Part shown: piece after piece, positions 15,425-24,119 of the stretch
Layout of the letters: every line of letters begins with the position of its first letter
How positions within the stretch are numbered: the stretch's first letter is position 1
NCBI GenBank assembly: GCA_964403885.1
Contig: CAYOHY010000004.1
Span: 14,979-78,978, forward strand
Length of the DNA stretch: 64,000 nt
Source: CAYOHY01 sp964403885
Lineage (GTDB): Bacteria > Actinomycetota > Coriobacteriia > Anaerosomatales > PHET01
Direction of reading: 5' to 3'
Position numbers and translations under genes: made by a program
Notes under the pieces: generated by a model
What the model was told of the DNA's origin: nothing
Seen by the model: the letters and a program-made list of their open reading frames with translations, nothing else
The model's database searches: none

Positions 15425-16369
15425 CTACTCCTTGACCGGCAGGACCGGCTCGTCGAGGCGGAAGATGCGCGCCGCGTTGCCGCGCAAGATGAGGTCGCGG
15501 TCGTGATCGGACAGGCCCAGCTCCTCGAGCACGCGCTGCTGCATGAAGCGGATCCAGTGGCGGTAGGGCGCGGTGGTGTTGGAGTCCGTCCCAAACAAGA
15601 TGCGCTCGGGGCCAAGCGCGGTGAGGCAGCGCTCGAAGACCTGCGGCAACGTGGTCTGAGGGACGTAGTAGTCGAGCCAGTTGTTGGTGCCGCTCGTGTC
15701 CACCGAGACGTTCTTGCACTGGTACGCCAGACGCAGCACAGAATCGAGCCACCCCGCGCCAAAGTGCGCGATGACGAAGTTGAGGTCCGGGAAGTCGCGC
15801 GCCACCGGCGACAGGTCGAGCGGGTCCGCGTAGCGCAGGTCGCCGGTGGGATCGACCGTCACGCCGTAGTGGATGATGATCTGCGCTCCCAGCTCGTTCG
15901 CGGCCTCGAAGAACGGCCGACACGCCGGGTCGCTCAGGTGGTAGCAGCGGTTCACCGGCAGCAGCTTCACGCCGCGATAGCCTGCCGCCATCTCGCGCGC
16001 GAGCAGCTCCGGGCCCAGCGGGTCGCGCGGGTCGATGTAGCACAGCGCGTGCACGTGCCCCTTGGCCGCCACGATGAAGTCGCGTGTCCACTGGCTGTCC
16101 GGGAACACCGAGACCACCATCGCCTTAGCGACATTCGCGGCCTTGAGACGCTCGGCGTACCAGCACGCGGTCTGCTCGACCGACATCTCCGGCAGCACGT
16201 CGTTGCGACGGCCGAATCGGCGGTTCTTGAGCGCTTCTCGGAAGCGTGCGTTGGCCTGCGGGTCACGGTCGAGGTACTCCTCGAGCAACCCCACGGTGAA
16301 CAGGTGCACGTGCGTGTCGATGACGTCGCCGGGCTTTGTGGCCGGTGCCGGTGCGATCTCCCAGCTCAT
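15425..16369 (-). CDS. Amidohydrolase family (amidohydrolase-2 type) metal-dependent hydrolase
   Basis: A 314-residue TIM-barrel hydrolase. The metal-binding HxH is in VIDTHVHLF. Later landmarks are GVKLLPVNRCYHL, IIHYGV, NFVIAHFGAGWL and ILFGTDSNTTAPYRHW, giving the His and Asp ligands of the amidohydrolase-2 group. Relatives are decarboxylases or C-C hydrolases of aromatic acids. It lies between PspC and a methyltransferase with almost no gaps. That operon context suggests an envelope or small-molecule modification, but no substrate can be named. Confidence 0.85.
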   Translation of the reverse strand: MSWEIAPAPATKPGDVIDTHVHLFTVGLLEEYLDRDPQANARFREALKNRRFGRRNDVLPEMSVEQTACWYAERLKAANVAKAMVVSVFPDSQWTRDFIVAAKGHVHALCYIDPRDPLGPELLAREMAAGYRGVKLLPVNRCYHLSDPACRPFFEAANELGAQIIIHYGVTVDPTGDLRYADPLDLSPVARDFPDLNFVIAHFGAGWLDSVLRLAYQCKNVSVDTSGTNNWLDYYVPQTTLPQVFERCLTALGPERILFGTDSNTTAPYRHWIRFMQQRVLEELGLSDHDRDLILRGNAARIFRLDEPVLPVKE

Positions 16370-16372
16370 GGG

Positions 16373-16948
16373 CTAACCCGCCGGCGGGGCGGGCGGCGTG
16401 GGAGCCGAGTCCGCCGAAGGGGCCTGCGTCTCGCTCACCGATACCGGCGCCGTGGGCACCGGCGGGGGCGGCGGGGGCGTCTGCACTGTCTCCGTGCCGC
16501 TGCTCGACGGCCACGCGGGCTGCTGCGGCTGGCCCGCGGGTTCCTCGGGGACCACGATCATGCCGATGATGTAGATGAGCAGCGCCGGGAATCCGTTGAC
16601 GAGGATCGCCATGGCCACGAACGCGATGCGCAGCCAGGTGGGATCCACGTTGAGGTAGGCGCCCAGCCCGCCCAACACACCGCCAACCATACGGTCGCCG
16701 CGCGAACGATAGAGCCGCTTGCCCTGCACGTTCACGCCGCCAAACGCTCCCCTGCGTCCCGCCACGAGCAGCAGAACGCCCAGCACGATGAGCGCGAGCG
16801 GCCACGCGATGCCCCTGAGCCAGCTCAGGCTCGACCACAGCGCGTCCCACCACGGCAGGCGGCCCAGCAGCAGCCACACGCCCACTGCGATCAGCGCCAC
16901 CGCGCCGATGACACTCCAGTCGTTACGACGATCGTTGCCGGACATCAC
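16373..16948 (-). CDS. PspC domain membrane protein
   Basis: A 191-residue protein. Two N-terminal transmembrane helices (about 12-28 and 44-65) are followed by the PspC module (about 75-135: KRLYRSRGDRMVGGVLGGLG, then YLNVDPTWLRIAFV and a transmembrane helix ending IVVPEEP). The tail is Pro/Ser-rich. PspC proteins sense membrane stress and signal to partners. It follows the toastrack protein by 6 bases, a pairing known for PspC-LiaF-like systems. The order of helices (a pair before the PspC core) is less common. Confidence 0.9.
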   Translation of the reverse strand: MMSGNDRRNDWSVIGAVALIAVGVWLLLGRLPWWDALWSSLSWLRGIAWPLALIVLGVLLLVAGRRGAFGGVNVQGKRLYRSRGDRMVGGVLGGLGAYLNVDPTWLRIAFVAMAILVNGFPALLIYIIGMIVVPEEPAGQPQQPAWPSSSGTETVQTPPPPPPVPTAPVSVSETQAPSADSAPTPPAPPAG

Positions 16949-16954
16949 GGCCTC

Positions 16955-18163
16955 CTAGTACGTATCGAGAATGAACGAGCCGACACCCGACTTCACACTG
17001 ATCACCCAGACAGGGCGCCCCGCCGAGCGTGCCGCTTCATAGCCCTCGGTCTCCCAGCGTCCGCCGCCCTTCGAGACGAAGTCGCTCGAGATCTGATGCC
17101 CCGTGAGCCCGCTGTCGGACTCCACGCGTACCTCGGCATCCGCGGGAACGAACACCCGCACCGACGACACACCCGACTGGAACGACGCGCGGGCCTCGTC
17201 GACACCTGTGGGGACCTCGCCCAGCCGCACGGTGTTATCGGAGACTCCGGTCTTGAGGGTGAGCCGACTCACCGGAACACCCGACAGGTCCGCGTCCAGG
17301 CGCGAGACGCCCGAGTCGATGTTGACGTCCCACTCGACGTCGCTGCCAAGCTCCGTGTCGACGCGCGCACTGGGCGAGCCCGGGTAGAGCATGAAGCTGT
17401 CCTGCTCGGTGAGGTTGAACCGCACGTCGGCGCTCGAGCCGCTGCGGTCCACCGAGAACGTGGGGTCGCCAAAGGGCGTGATGCCGTCGATACGCACGAG
17501 CCCCGTGCCGTCATCGAGGGTGAGCTCCCCCACTCCCGACTTCATGGTGAGCGTCGCTTCGTCGGTGCTGCCTTCCGGCTCGCTGAAGGTGAACTCCTGC
17601 CCACTGGGCGTGCCCATGACGGGCTGGATGGTCATGCCGGTGTAGGAGGTGACCGCCGCGTACGCGAACGCCGCGAGCACGGCGATGGTGCCCAACACGC
17701 GCACCCACTCCTGGCCGGTCGCCTTGCCCAAGATCCCCAGCCCCGCCGAGATGAGCAGCACGGGCCACAGCATGAGGATCTGCCACCACACGCCCCACGA
17801 CAGGTAGCCCGTGGTGTTGCCCAACAAGATCACGCCGATGGTGACGGTCACGAGGCCGTCGAAGAAGCGGTTGATGCTCCACCCGTCCTTGCCCGGCGAG
17901 AAGCACTGCACCAGGCCGGGCACGATGACGAAGAACGGCCACAGCTCCCACACGGCCACGCCCGGGATGGCGCGGGCCACCAACATCGCCACACCGATGA
18001 GGATCAGGATGATGCCCGCGGTCACGCCGCCGTTGCGCTGGTGCGGTGGCTCGGGCGGCTGAGGAGCGCTGGGCGGCGAGCTGGGCGGCGTGGGACCGCC
18101 AGGCGGAGGCGTGGCGGTCGCGGTGGCGCTGTCAGAACCGACGTATCCGGTTTGGTCGTCCAT
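16955..18163 (-). CDS. Membrane protein with C-terminal toastrack/LiaF-like beta domain
   Basis: A 402-residue protein. The N-terminus is disordered and rich in Pro, Thr and Ser. About four to five transmembrane helices follow (about 47-170; for example GGVTAGIILILIGVAMLVAR). The C-terminal beta-solenoid is made of repeated strands such as TMKSGVGELTLDDGTG, NIDSGVSRLDADLSG, LKTGVSDNTVRLGE and VKSGVGSFILDTY. This repeating S/T-G-V pattern is the toastrack fold seen in LiaF-like envelope-stress proteins. It heads the operon with PspC and probably works with it in sensing envelope damage. Confidence 0.85.
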   Translation of the reverse strand: MDDQTGYVGSDSATATATPPPGGPTPPSSPPSAPQPPEPPHQRNGGVTAGIILILIGVAMLVARAIPGVAVWELWPFFVIVPGLVQCFSPGKDGWSINRFFDGLVTVTIGVILLGNTTGYLSWGVWWQILMLWPVLLISAGLGILGKATGQEWVRVLGTIAVLAAFAYAAVTSYTGMTIQPVMGTPSGQEFTFSEPEGSTDEATLTMKSGVGELTLDDGTGLVRIDGITPFGDPTFSVDRSGSSADVRFNLTEQDSFMLYPGSPSARVDTELGSDVEWDVNIDSGVSRLDADLSGVPVSRLTLKTGVSDNTVRLGEVPTGVDEARASFQSGVSSVRVFVPADAEVRVESDSGLTGHQISSDFVSKGGGRWETEGYEAARSAGRPVWVISVKSGVGSFILDTY

Positions 18164-18215
18164 GAGAACCTCCGTCGTCAGGGCTCCCGCGCCTTCACTC
18201 CGGTGCGGCCGGTAC

Positions 18216-19553
18216 CTACGCTCCGGGCTTCGCGTCCGAGTCGGCCTCGGGTTGCTCGGCGTTCTTGGCCAGCGTCGTCACGCGCAGTCGAGCGATGCGC
18301 CGGCGACGCATCGCCTGCACCCTGAACTCGTACCCGTCCACGACGTGCCTCTCTCCCAGCGCCGGGATCCGGCCCAGCTCCGAGAGCACCCAGCCGGCCA
18401 CGGTGTCGTACTCGTCGGACTCCTCGACCGGCAACCCCAGGTCCTGGGCGTCTTCGATGGGCAGACGCCCGTCGAGCACCCACTCGCCCTCGCGGATGCG
18501 GGTGATGTAGCGGTGGTCGCGGTCGAACTCGTCGGCGATCTCGCCCACGACCTCTTCGACGATGTCCTCGAGGGTCACGAGGCCGGCGGTGCCGCCGTAC
18601 TCGTCGACCACGATCGCGACCTGGTTGCGGTGGGTCTGCATCTCCGAGAGAAGCGGCAGGATGCCCTTGGTCTCGGGCACGAAGACCGGCTCGCGCAGGT
18701 GATCGGTGATGGGATCGGCCCCATCGCCCTCGGCGAGCGGTCCCACGAGGTCTTTGAGGAGCGCGACCCCCACGATGCGGTCGTGATCCTCGTGGAACAC
18801 CGGCACGCGGGAGTAGCCGGTTCCGCGCAAGACCTCAGTGGCCTCACGGACGGTCACGGTGTCTTCCACGAGCACCATGTCCACACGCGGCACCATGATC
18901 TCGCGCGCGACAGTGTCGCCCAGCTCGAAGATCTCGTGGATCATGCGCTTCTCTTCGTCGAGCAGGCTGCCCTGCTCGGTCACGAGGAGCTTGATCTCCT
19001 CTTCCGAGACGCCCGGGCGTCCGCCGTCGGTCTTCATGCCGAAGAGGCGACCCACCACCGACGTCGACACGGTCAGGAACCACACCACGGGAGCGGTGAA
19101 CTGGGCGAGTACGGAGACCGGCCCGGCCACGGCGACCGCGACCTTCTCGGCACGCTGAAGGCCCAGACGCTTGGGGACGAGCTCGCCAAAGATGAGGGTG
19201 ACGTAGCTGATGACCAGCGTGACCAGGAAGACCGACAGGCCGGCGGCCACGCCGGATAGCCACGTCACGCCAAAGCCGCGCAGCCACTGCTCGATGGGCT
19301 TGGCGAGCGAGACGGCGGCGGCCGCTGAGGCGAGCATGCCCACCACGGTGATGCCCACCTGGATGGTCGCGAGCAGACGAGTGGGGTCGTCGGTGAGCAT
19401 GATGGCCGTACGCGCGCCGCGCGATCCCTCCTCGGCCCGCTTCTTGAGGGCGGCCCGGCGAGCGCTGATGAGCGCGATCTCGGCCGCGGCGAAGTAGCCG
19501 TTCACGGCGACGAGCACGATGATGAGCACGATTTCAAAGGCTATGTTGTTCAT
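18216..19553 (-). CDS. CNNM/CorC-type membrane protein with DUF21, CBS pair and CorC_HlyC domain
   Basis: A 445-residue protein in the order DUF21 (about 1-190, four transmembrane helices starting AFEIVLIIVLVAVNGYFAAA), paired CBS domains (about 205-335, with VPRVDMVLVEDTVTVREA and DEYGGTAGLVTLEDIVEEVV) and a CorC_HlyC domain (about 345-425). Family members are magnesium or other cation transport proteins rather than haemolysins. It is divergent from the second HEAT/HD-GYP operon and is separated from the toastrack operon by about 50 bases. Confidence 0.93.
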   Translation of the reverse strand: MNNIAFEIVLIIVLVAVNGYFAAAEIALISARRAALKKRAEEGSRGARTAIMLTDDPTRLLATIQVGITVVGMLASAAAAVSLAKPIEQWLRGFGVTWLSGVAAGLSVFLVTLVISYVTLIFGELVPKRLGLQRAEKVAVAVAGPVSVLAQFTAPVVWFLTVSTSVVGRLFGMKTDGGRPGVSEEEIKLLVTEQGSLLDEEKRMIHEIFELGDTVAREIMVPRVDMVLVEDTVTVREATEVLRGTGYSRVPVFHEDHDRIVGVALLKDLVGPLAEGDGADPITDHLREPVFVPETKGILPLLSEMQTHRNQVAIVVDEYGGTAGLVTLEDIVEEVVGEIADEFDRDHRYITRIREGEWVLDGRLPIEDAQDLGLPVEESDEYDTVAGWVLSELGRIPALGERHVVDGYEFRVQAMRRRRIARLRVTTLAKNAEQPEADSDAKPGA

Positions 19554-19695
19554 GTGGTGTAGGTTACCAGTACACGCGCGGGGTCAAACCGCATGCTGCC
19601 GCGCGTTAAGAGGGGTAAACAGCGGCGCGAAGTTGCCCGATACTAGGTAGACGGGCTCGTTGCCGCGCCAGACACGACGCAGAAAGCGCAACCCA

Positions 19696-21684
19696 GTGCT
19701 TCAGCCAAGCGAGACACAGAGACTCGACAGCGTTGTGCGCACGCTCGCGTCAGCGAGCAAGGCGCTACGCCTGTATCCCGCGGCAAGCCCCATCCCGCGC
19801 CAGTCGGTCGAAGCCGCGCAGGACTCACTCGCGCAGTACTTCGCCGAGTCCGGCGACCCCATCCTCTCGCTCCACATCACCCGCGAAGGGTTCATGTACC
19901 GTGGCGAGGCGCTGCCCAGCTCGGTCTCCGGCGGCGCCGACCTGCTCACCGAGCTGCGCGACCACGCCGTCGCCGAGCTCGCCATCACACCCGGTCCGTC
20001 GATCGACGAGATGCTCTCGTTCCTCGTCGCGCTTGGAACAGCACCGGACGCAGTGCGCGCACAAGGTGGCCTGGGCGCGGCGCTTGCGGCGGCGGGCGTG
20101 GACTCGATCCGCGTCTCAGACGTGCAGCTCACGGTGGTCGAGCAGATAGGCCCCGCGGCCGATGAGGACGTCGAGGAGTTCCTCCGCGAGCTCATCAAGG
20201 ACCCCGAGCGGCTCTCCGCGTGGTTCGCGGCAGCGTCCGCGGGCGACCCCCACGCCTTCGAGGAAGGGCTCATGGAGCTCGTCCGCGTCTCAGGCGTGAG
20301 CGGCTACCCCGGGCTCCTCGATTCGCTGTCCAAGGCGTTTCTCGGCCAGTCACCCGAAGGCAAGGACGCGCTGCTTGGCCTCGCCATGGACCGCGGCGCC
20401 GCCCGAGACCTCACCGGCGGGATGTTCTCGCTGCTGGGCTCGACCGACATCGCAGGAGCCGTGCTTGGCGGTTCCTTTGGCAAGAACATGCTCTCGCTGT
20501 CGAGCGCCCTGACCAACCTGCCTCTCGAGCAGGTCACCGCGCAGGTGCGTGCCGAGGTCCAGGCGATGCTGCCCGGAGCCGGAAAGACCACCAAGGAAGC
20601 CGAGTTCCTCGACCACATGCTCGAGGTCCGCGGGAGAACCACTCCCGAACCCTCGCTCGTCGACGCCGACACCACCTACCGAGCCGTACTCGACGCCTCC
20701 GCACTCTCCGAGGAGACCATCGCCAAAGCGCGCGGCGCCGTGGCCGGCTCCGCAGGCGTGCTCTCGGCGGTGGGCGTTCGCACGATGCTCACTCTGCTCG
20801 ACCAGCAACGTGACCTCGAGCTGTACTGCGACACCGCGACCAACCTCGCCAACATGGTGCCGCGCCTTATCGAGCAAGGCGACGTCGCACTCGCCGCACG
20901 CGTGGTCTCCGAGATCGCCCGTCGCGAGCAGGCCGGCTCGGCCCAGTGGCCTGAGCTCGCGCCCCGTATGCGGGAGGCGCTCGAGACCGCGGTGGGCCCG
21001 CGCGCCATGTCGGCGCTGGTCAAGGCGGTCATCGCGAACCCCGCGTCACTCGACAACGCCAAGCTCATCGCACGCGAGGCCGGCCAGGCCGGCGGTCCCG
21101 CGCTCATGACCGAGGCCATCGCGCTCAAGGCCGAGGGGCTCGCTGCCGCCGAGCAGCTGCTGGGCCGACGCTCGATCGACCTGCTCAACCAAGTCGCACC
21201 GCAGGCCCAGTGGTTCCAGCTGGGCCCCGTCGCCGCGCGCCTCGCGGCCGAAGGCGACACCCGCAGCGCCGCGACCCTCGACACACTCATGCGCCGCCCC
21301 GACGAGCAGTCACGGCGCGAAGTGGTCAGCGGCGTGGCATCGGCCGGCGGACCGCTGGCACCGCGCATCCTCGCGGCAGCCCTGCGCGACCCCAGCGCCG
21401 AGGTGGCGATCGTCTCCGTGCGAGCGATCTCGCGCTCCGGCATCTCGGGCTCGGCGGCGCTCATCGCCGCGCGCCTGAGCGAGCTCGACGTCGACAATGC
21501 CGACTTCCCGCTGGCTCGTGAGATGATTGGGGCGCTCGCGCGCATCCCCGAGCCCGCCGCCGATGAGGCGCTCGCGAAGCTCGCGGGCCGACGTGCCCTG
21601 ATGAAGCGCGGGCACTTTGGCGAGGTGCAAGACCTCGTGAGACAGGCACAGCAGATCCGAGCTCAGGGGGGTGGGACTCGATGA
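19696..21684 (+). CDS. HEAT-repeat protein with shared N-terminal domain (copy 2)
   Basis: About 662 residues and a paralogue of the copy-1 HEAT protein. The N-terminal domain (about 8-145) has ASKALRLYPAASPIPRQ, ITREGFMYRGEALPS and SIDEMLSFLVALGTAP, aligning with copy 1 in order. The central helical region and C-terminal HEAT-like repeats (AEVAIVSVRAISRSGI, REMIGALARIPEP) follow. GTG at 19696 places the conserved domain at the same distance from the start as in copy 1; an in-frame TTG at 19660 would add 12 residues. Neither has a strong ribosome site. Its stop overlaps the next start as ATGA. Confidence 0.85.
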   Translation: MLQPSETQRLDSVVRTLASASKALRLYPAASPIPRQSVEAAQDSLAQYFAESGDPILSLHITREGFMYRGEALPSSVSGGADLLTELRDHAVAELAITPGPSIDEMLSFLVALGTAPDAVRAQGGLGAALAAAGVDSIRVSDVQLTVVEQIGPAADEDVEEFLRELIKDPERLSAWFAAASAGDPHAFEEGLMELVRVSGVSGYPGLLDSLSKAFLGQSPEGKDALLGLAMDRGAARDLTGGMFSLLGSTDIAGAVLGGSFGKNMLSLSSALTNLPLEQVTAQVRAEVQAMLPGAGKTTKEAEFLDHMLEVRGRTTPEPSLVDADTTYRAVLDASALSEETIAKARGAVAGSAGVLSAVGVRTMLTLLDQQRDLELYCDTATNLANMVPRLIEQGDVALAARVVSEIARREQAGSAQWPELAPRMREALETAVGPRAMSALVKAVIANPASLDNAKLIAREAGQAGGPALMTEAIALKAEGLAAAEQLLGRRSIDLLNQVAPQAQWFQLGPVAARLAAEGDTRSAATLDTLMRRPDEQSRREVVSGVASAGGPLAPRILAAALRDPSAEVAIVSVRAISRSGISGSAALIAARLSELDVDNADFPLAREMIGALARIPEPAADEALAKLAGRRALMKRGHFGEVQDLVRQAQQIRAQGGGTR

Positions 21685-22991
21685 CTTCGGCCGAGGTGGT
21701 CTCCGCCCTCGCGGGCGCGCGCAAAGCCATCCAGCTGTACCCGCCCACCCACCCCGCGCACGACGAGGCGCTCGACGGGCTGGTGACCGCCGTCGACGCG
21801 ATGACGCGCGCCGGCAGCTTCGTCCTCAACTGGCACGAGGGACGCCTGTACCACGAGAGCGTGGTCATCCCCGCCGACGTGCCCGGCATCGCCTCGGTGG
21901 CCGAATCGTTCGAGGTCCGCGGGATCGAGTCGCTCACCTTCCACCCCGGGTTCAAGAGCAGCGATGCGCTGGGGCTCACCCAGGTGCTCTCGCTCAAGCC
22001 CTCGCCCACGCTCGACATCGAAGCGGAGCTCGCTTCACGCGAGGTCGTGGGCGTGCAGGTCTCGGTGCTCGAGAAGGAAGACGACGAGGAGAAGGCCGAG
22101 CGCGACCGCCAGCGCCAAGCGGACCGCGCGATGTACCAGCGCTCGGTCGCGGCCATCCGGCGCGTGCGCGAGGCGCTCGCGGCCGGCAGCGGCGACATCG
22201 GCGACACCGAATCGCTGGTCGAGAGCGTGATGCAGCGCATGACCGCCGACCCCGCCGCGATGCTGGGCCTGGCGACGATGCGCGGCACGAGCGAGCGCGA
22301 CCTCTTCCACTCGCTCAACGTGATGATCTACACGCTCGTGCTGGGGCAGCGGCTCGGGTTGCCCGACGAGGGCCTCGCCCCGCTGGGACTGTCCGCGCTC
22401 ATGCACGACGTGGGCAAGGCGGCGTTCGTCCACGACGATCCCGATCAAGCCGAGCCCATGAAGATGATGCACCCCAAGGTGGGCGCCGACATCCTCCAGC
22501 GCATCGCGCTCGACAACCCCGCCCCCATGCTCGTGGCCTACGAGCACCACATGTACGCCGACGGCACAGGCTGGCCCGAGCGCGCCGCGGACTACGTGGC
22601 GCACCCCTACAGCCGAATGGTGCAGATCGCCGATCGGTTCGAGAACCTCACCAACCCGCAAGACGGCATGGCGTCGATGACACCAGACAAGGCGGTCGTG
22701 CAGGTGCTGCGCGAAGCGGGCGGGCTCCTCGACCCGTTCTTCGCGAGACTGTTCGCCAACGCCTTGGGCGTGTTCCCGGTGGGATGTCTGGTCAGACTCT
22801 CGGATCAGAGCGTAGGTGTGGTCGCGCGCCACGGCGACGACCCGTTGGCGCCGGTGGTCCGCCTTGCCTACGACGCGCGTGGCAACGAGCTCGACGACCC
22901 CGAGGAGATCGACCTGTCCCAAGGCGATGTACGCATCGTCGAGGTCATCGACCCGAACTCACTGAACGTGATGGTCGCCGACAAGCTCTAG
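21681..22991 (+). CDS. HD-GYP domain protein with shared N-terminal domain (copy 2)
   Basis: A 436-residue protein that lacks the acidic leader of copy 1. The shared N-terminal domain (1-130) reads GARKAIQLYPPTHPAHDE, then NWHEGRLYHESVVIP. A charged linker (DDEEKAERDRQRQAD) leads into the HD-GYP domain. That domain has HDVGK (about 242), HPKVG, EHHMYADGTGWP (about 286-297) and QIADRFENL, so the metal ligands are kept and GYP is GWP. The C-terminal tail (VVRLSDQSVGVV-like and VIDPNSLNVMVADKL) parallels copy 1 (VDLTTTSEM and RLLNIEVDSYL). Likely a phosphodiesterase or a cyclic-dinucleotide sensor. Confidence 0.9.
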   Translation: MTSAEVVSALAGARKAIQLYPPTHPAHDEALDGLVTAVDAMTRAGSFVLNWHEGRLYHESVVIPADVPGIASVAESFEVRGIESLTFHPGFKSSDALGLTQVLSLKPSPTLDIEAELASREVVGVQVSVLEKEDDEEKAERDRQRQADRAMYQRSVAAIRRVREALAAGSGDIGDTESLVESVMQRMTADPAAMLGLATMRGTSERDLFHSLNVMIYTLVLGQRLGLPDEGLAPLGLSALMHDVGKAAFVHDDPDQAEPMKMMHPKVGADILQRIALDNPAPMLVAYEHHMYADGTGWPERAADYVAHPYSRMVQIADRFENLTNPQDGMASMTPDKAVVQVLREAGGLLDPFFARLFANALGVFPVGCLVRLSDQSVGVVARHGDDPLAPVVRLAYDARGNELDDPEEIDLSQGDVRIVEVIDPNSLNVMVADKL

Positions 22992-23037
22992 CGAGCCGAC
23001 CGCAGAGGGGCGCGCTTCGCGCACCGGGCGAGTGAGC

Positions 23038-23400
23038 CTAGGTGGGGTCGAGTTGCGTGCGGCCGATGCGATGCAGCACCAGCGCGATCAACGCGAGCCG
23101 CTTGCCACGATCCTGGCAGGACTCGACGAACTCCCCGATCTGGTCGCGCAGCTCAGGAGTGGGCCGGTAGCGGATGAGCCCGCCGGCGCACTGAAGGATC
23201 CGACCGTCGCACAGGATATCGATCTCGGGCTGGACCTCTTCGACCCGGCGCCCCAGCCTGGTCGCAAGCCCCTCCACGTCGAGGACGGCGTCGGGGTTGC
23301 GATGGAAGAACACGACGATATCCCACGAGAGCAGTGAGCTCACGTGGCGTTCGACGAACTGTATGACCGTGGGTCCGAGAACCCCTTCCAGGTCGTACAT
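23038..23400 (-). CDS. Hypothetical winged-helix-like protein
   Basis: A 120-residue soluble protein. The core pattern WDIVVFFHRNPDAVLDVEG, then LATRLGRRVEEVQPEIDILC and GLIRYRPTPELR, fits a winged-helix fold: helix, helix-turn-helix, then a beta wing. Such small proteins appear in actinobacteria as residue-level relatives of MarR- or IclR-type modules, but I cannot name the family. ATG at 23400 has only a weak GGGG upstream. It converges with the HD-GYP2 gene, 46 bases away. Confidence 0.7.
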   Translation of the reverse strand: MYDLEGVLGPTVIQFVERHVSSLLSWDIVVFFHRNPDAVLDVEGLATRLGRRVEEVQPEIDILCDGRILQCAGGLIRYRPTPELRDQIGEFVESCQDRGKRLALIALVLHRIGRTQLDPT

Positions 23401-23660
23401 GTGTTGCGGTATCCCCTCGTCCCAATCCCCGAACTGAGTGCATGAGGCAAACAGACCCTGAGGTCCCCTCTGCCTGTATCGGTATCACACGCAGTGATAG
23501 TTTAGCCTCATCAAGCAAGTATTCTGAACAAGTCGCTCTAACGGTCAATATTCATAGATAAACGGTATATGCGTTTCCTGAGCGGTCTGACAAGAGGCAC
23601 AATATGAAGGGACCGCGTCAAGTTCCGGCGCGGTCCCGGTGCGTGCAATGATCAAGCGGA
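23401..23660. other. Intergenic stretch, AT-richer than neighbours
   Basis: About 260 bases between two minus-strand genes. It is clearly more AT-rich than the rest (for example AGTATTCTGAACAAG and ATTCATAGATAAACGG) and probably holds the promoter of the winged-helix-like gene. The only clear structure is the hairpin at 23609-23637. I see no gene. Confidence 0.5.
23609..23637 (-). terminator. Probable terminator after the four-TM protein
   Basis: A 9-bp perfect stem (GGGACCGCG and CGCGGTCCC) with an 11-base loop lies 24 bases after the stop at 23661. On the minus strand it is followed by TTCATATTG, a weak T-tract. Confidence 0.5.
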
Positions 23661-24053
23661 CTACAAGGTGCATATCTTCTGCATGCGAGCGGCAAGGAAG
23701 TACAGGGTGGCCGCGACGAGCATCGGCAGGATGAAGAAGAAGAACACCGTCGCCCAGACTCCGACCTCCCATCCGCTCACGATTCCCAACACGACGATCG
23801 CAACCGCGCCTACCGCGAGCAACGCCGCCGCGACGTTCTCGTAGAAAAGTCCCACGACGAACAGCACCGCGATCGCTGCCGCGTAGATCAGGGCTCCGCC
23901 CAGGGCTCTGGTGATGGGCGCGCCTTGATATGCCCAGGCCGCTCCCCACGCCATGAAGACCCAGAACAGGCCACCCAGTACCACGAACACCCGCGCGAAG
24001 ATCCTTTGGACGTTCATCTGCTCCGTGTTGCACGTCTTCGCCAGAAGTTCCAT
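23661..24053 (-). CDS. Four-TM membrane protein of unknown function
   Basis: A 130-residue protein, almost entirely hydrophobic, with four predicted transmembrane helices (about 17-40, 50-68, 72-92 and 97-122). The short N-terminus MELLAKTCNTEQMNVQR is charged and carries Cys8; another Cys lies near the end (KICTL). ATG at 24053 has GGAGGGAGCGCGAG upstream, so the N-terminal part is real. No family is recognised, and neighbours give no clue. Confidence 0.7.
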   Translation of the reverse strand: MELLAKTCNTEQMNVQRIFARVFVVLGGLFWVFMAWGAAWAYQGAPITRALGGALIYAAAIAVLFVVGLFYENVAAALLAVGAVAIVVLGIVSGWEVGVWATVFFFFILPMLVAATLYFLAARMQKICTL

Positions 24054-24119
24054 CTCGCGCTCCCTCCACCCGATAGCCGGCCGCCAAGCCGACGCGAATC
24101 TCTTTGTAGATGATTCCCC

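Noticed and set aside
15413..18325. Plus-strand frame of 970 codons
   Set aside because: It lies opposite four clear genes (amidohydrolase, PspC, toastrack protein and part of the methyltransferase) and reads as Arg/His-rich low complexity, typical of antisense frames in high-GC DNA.
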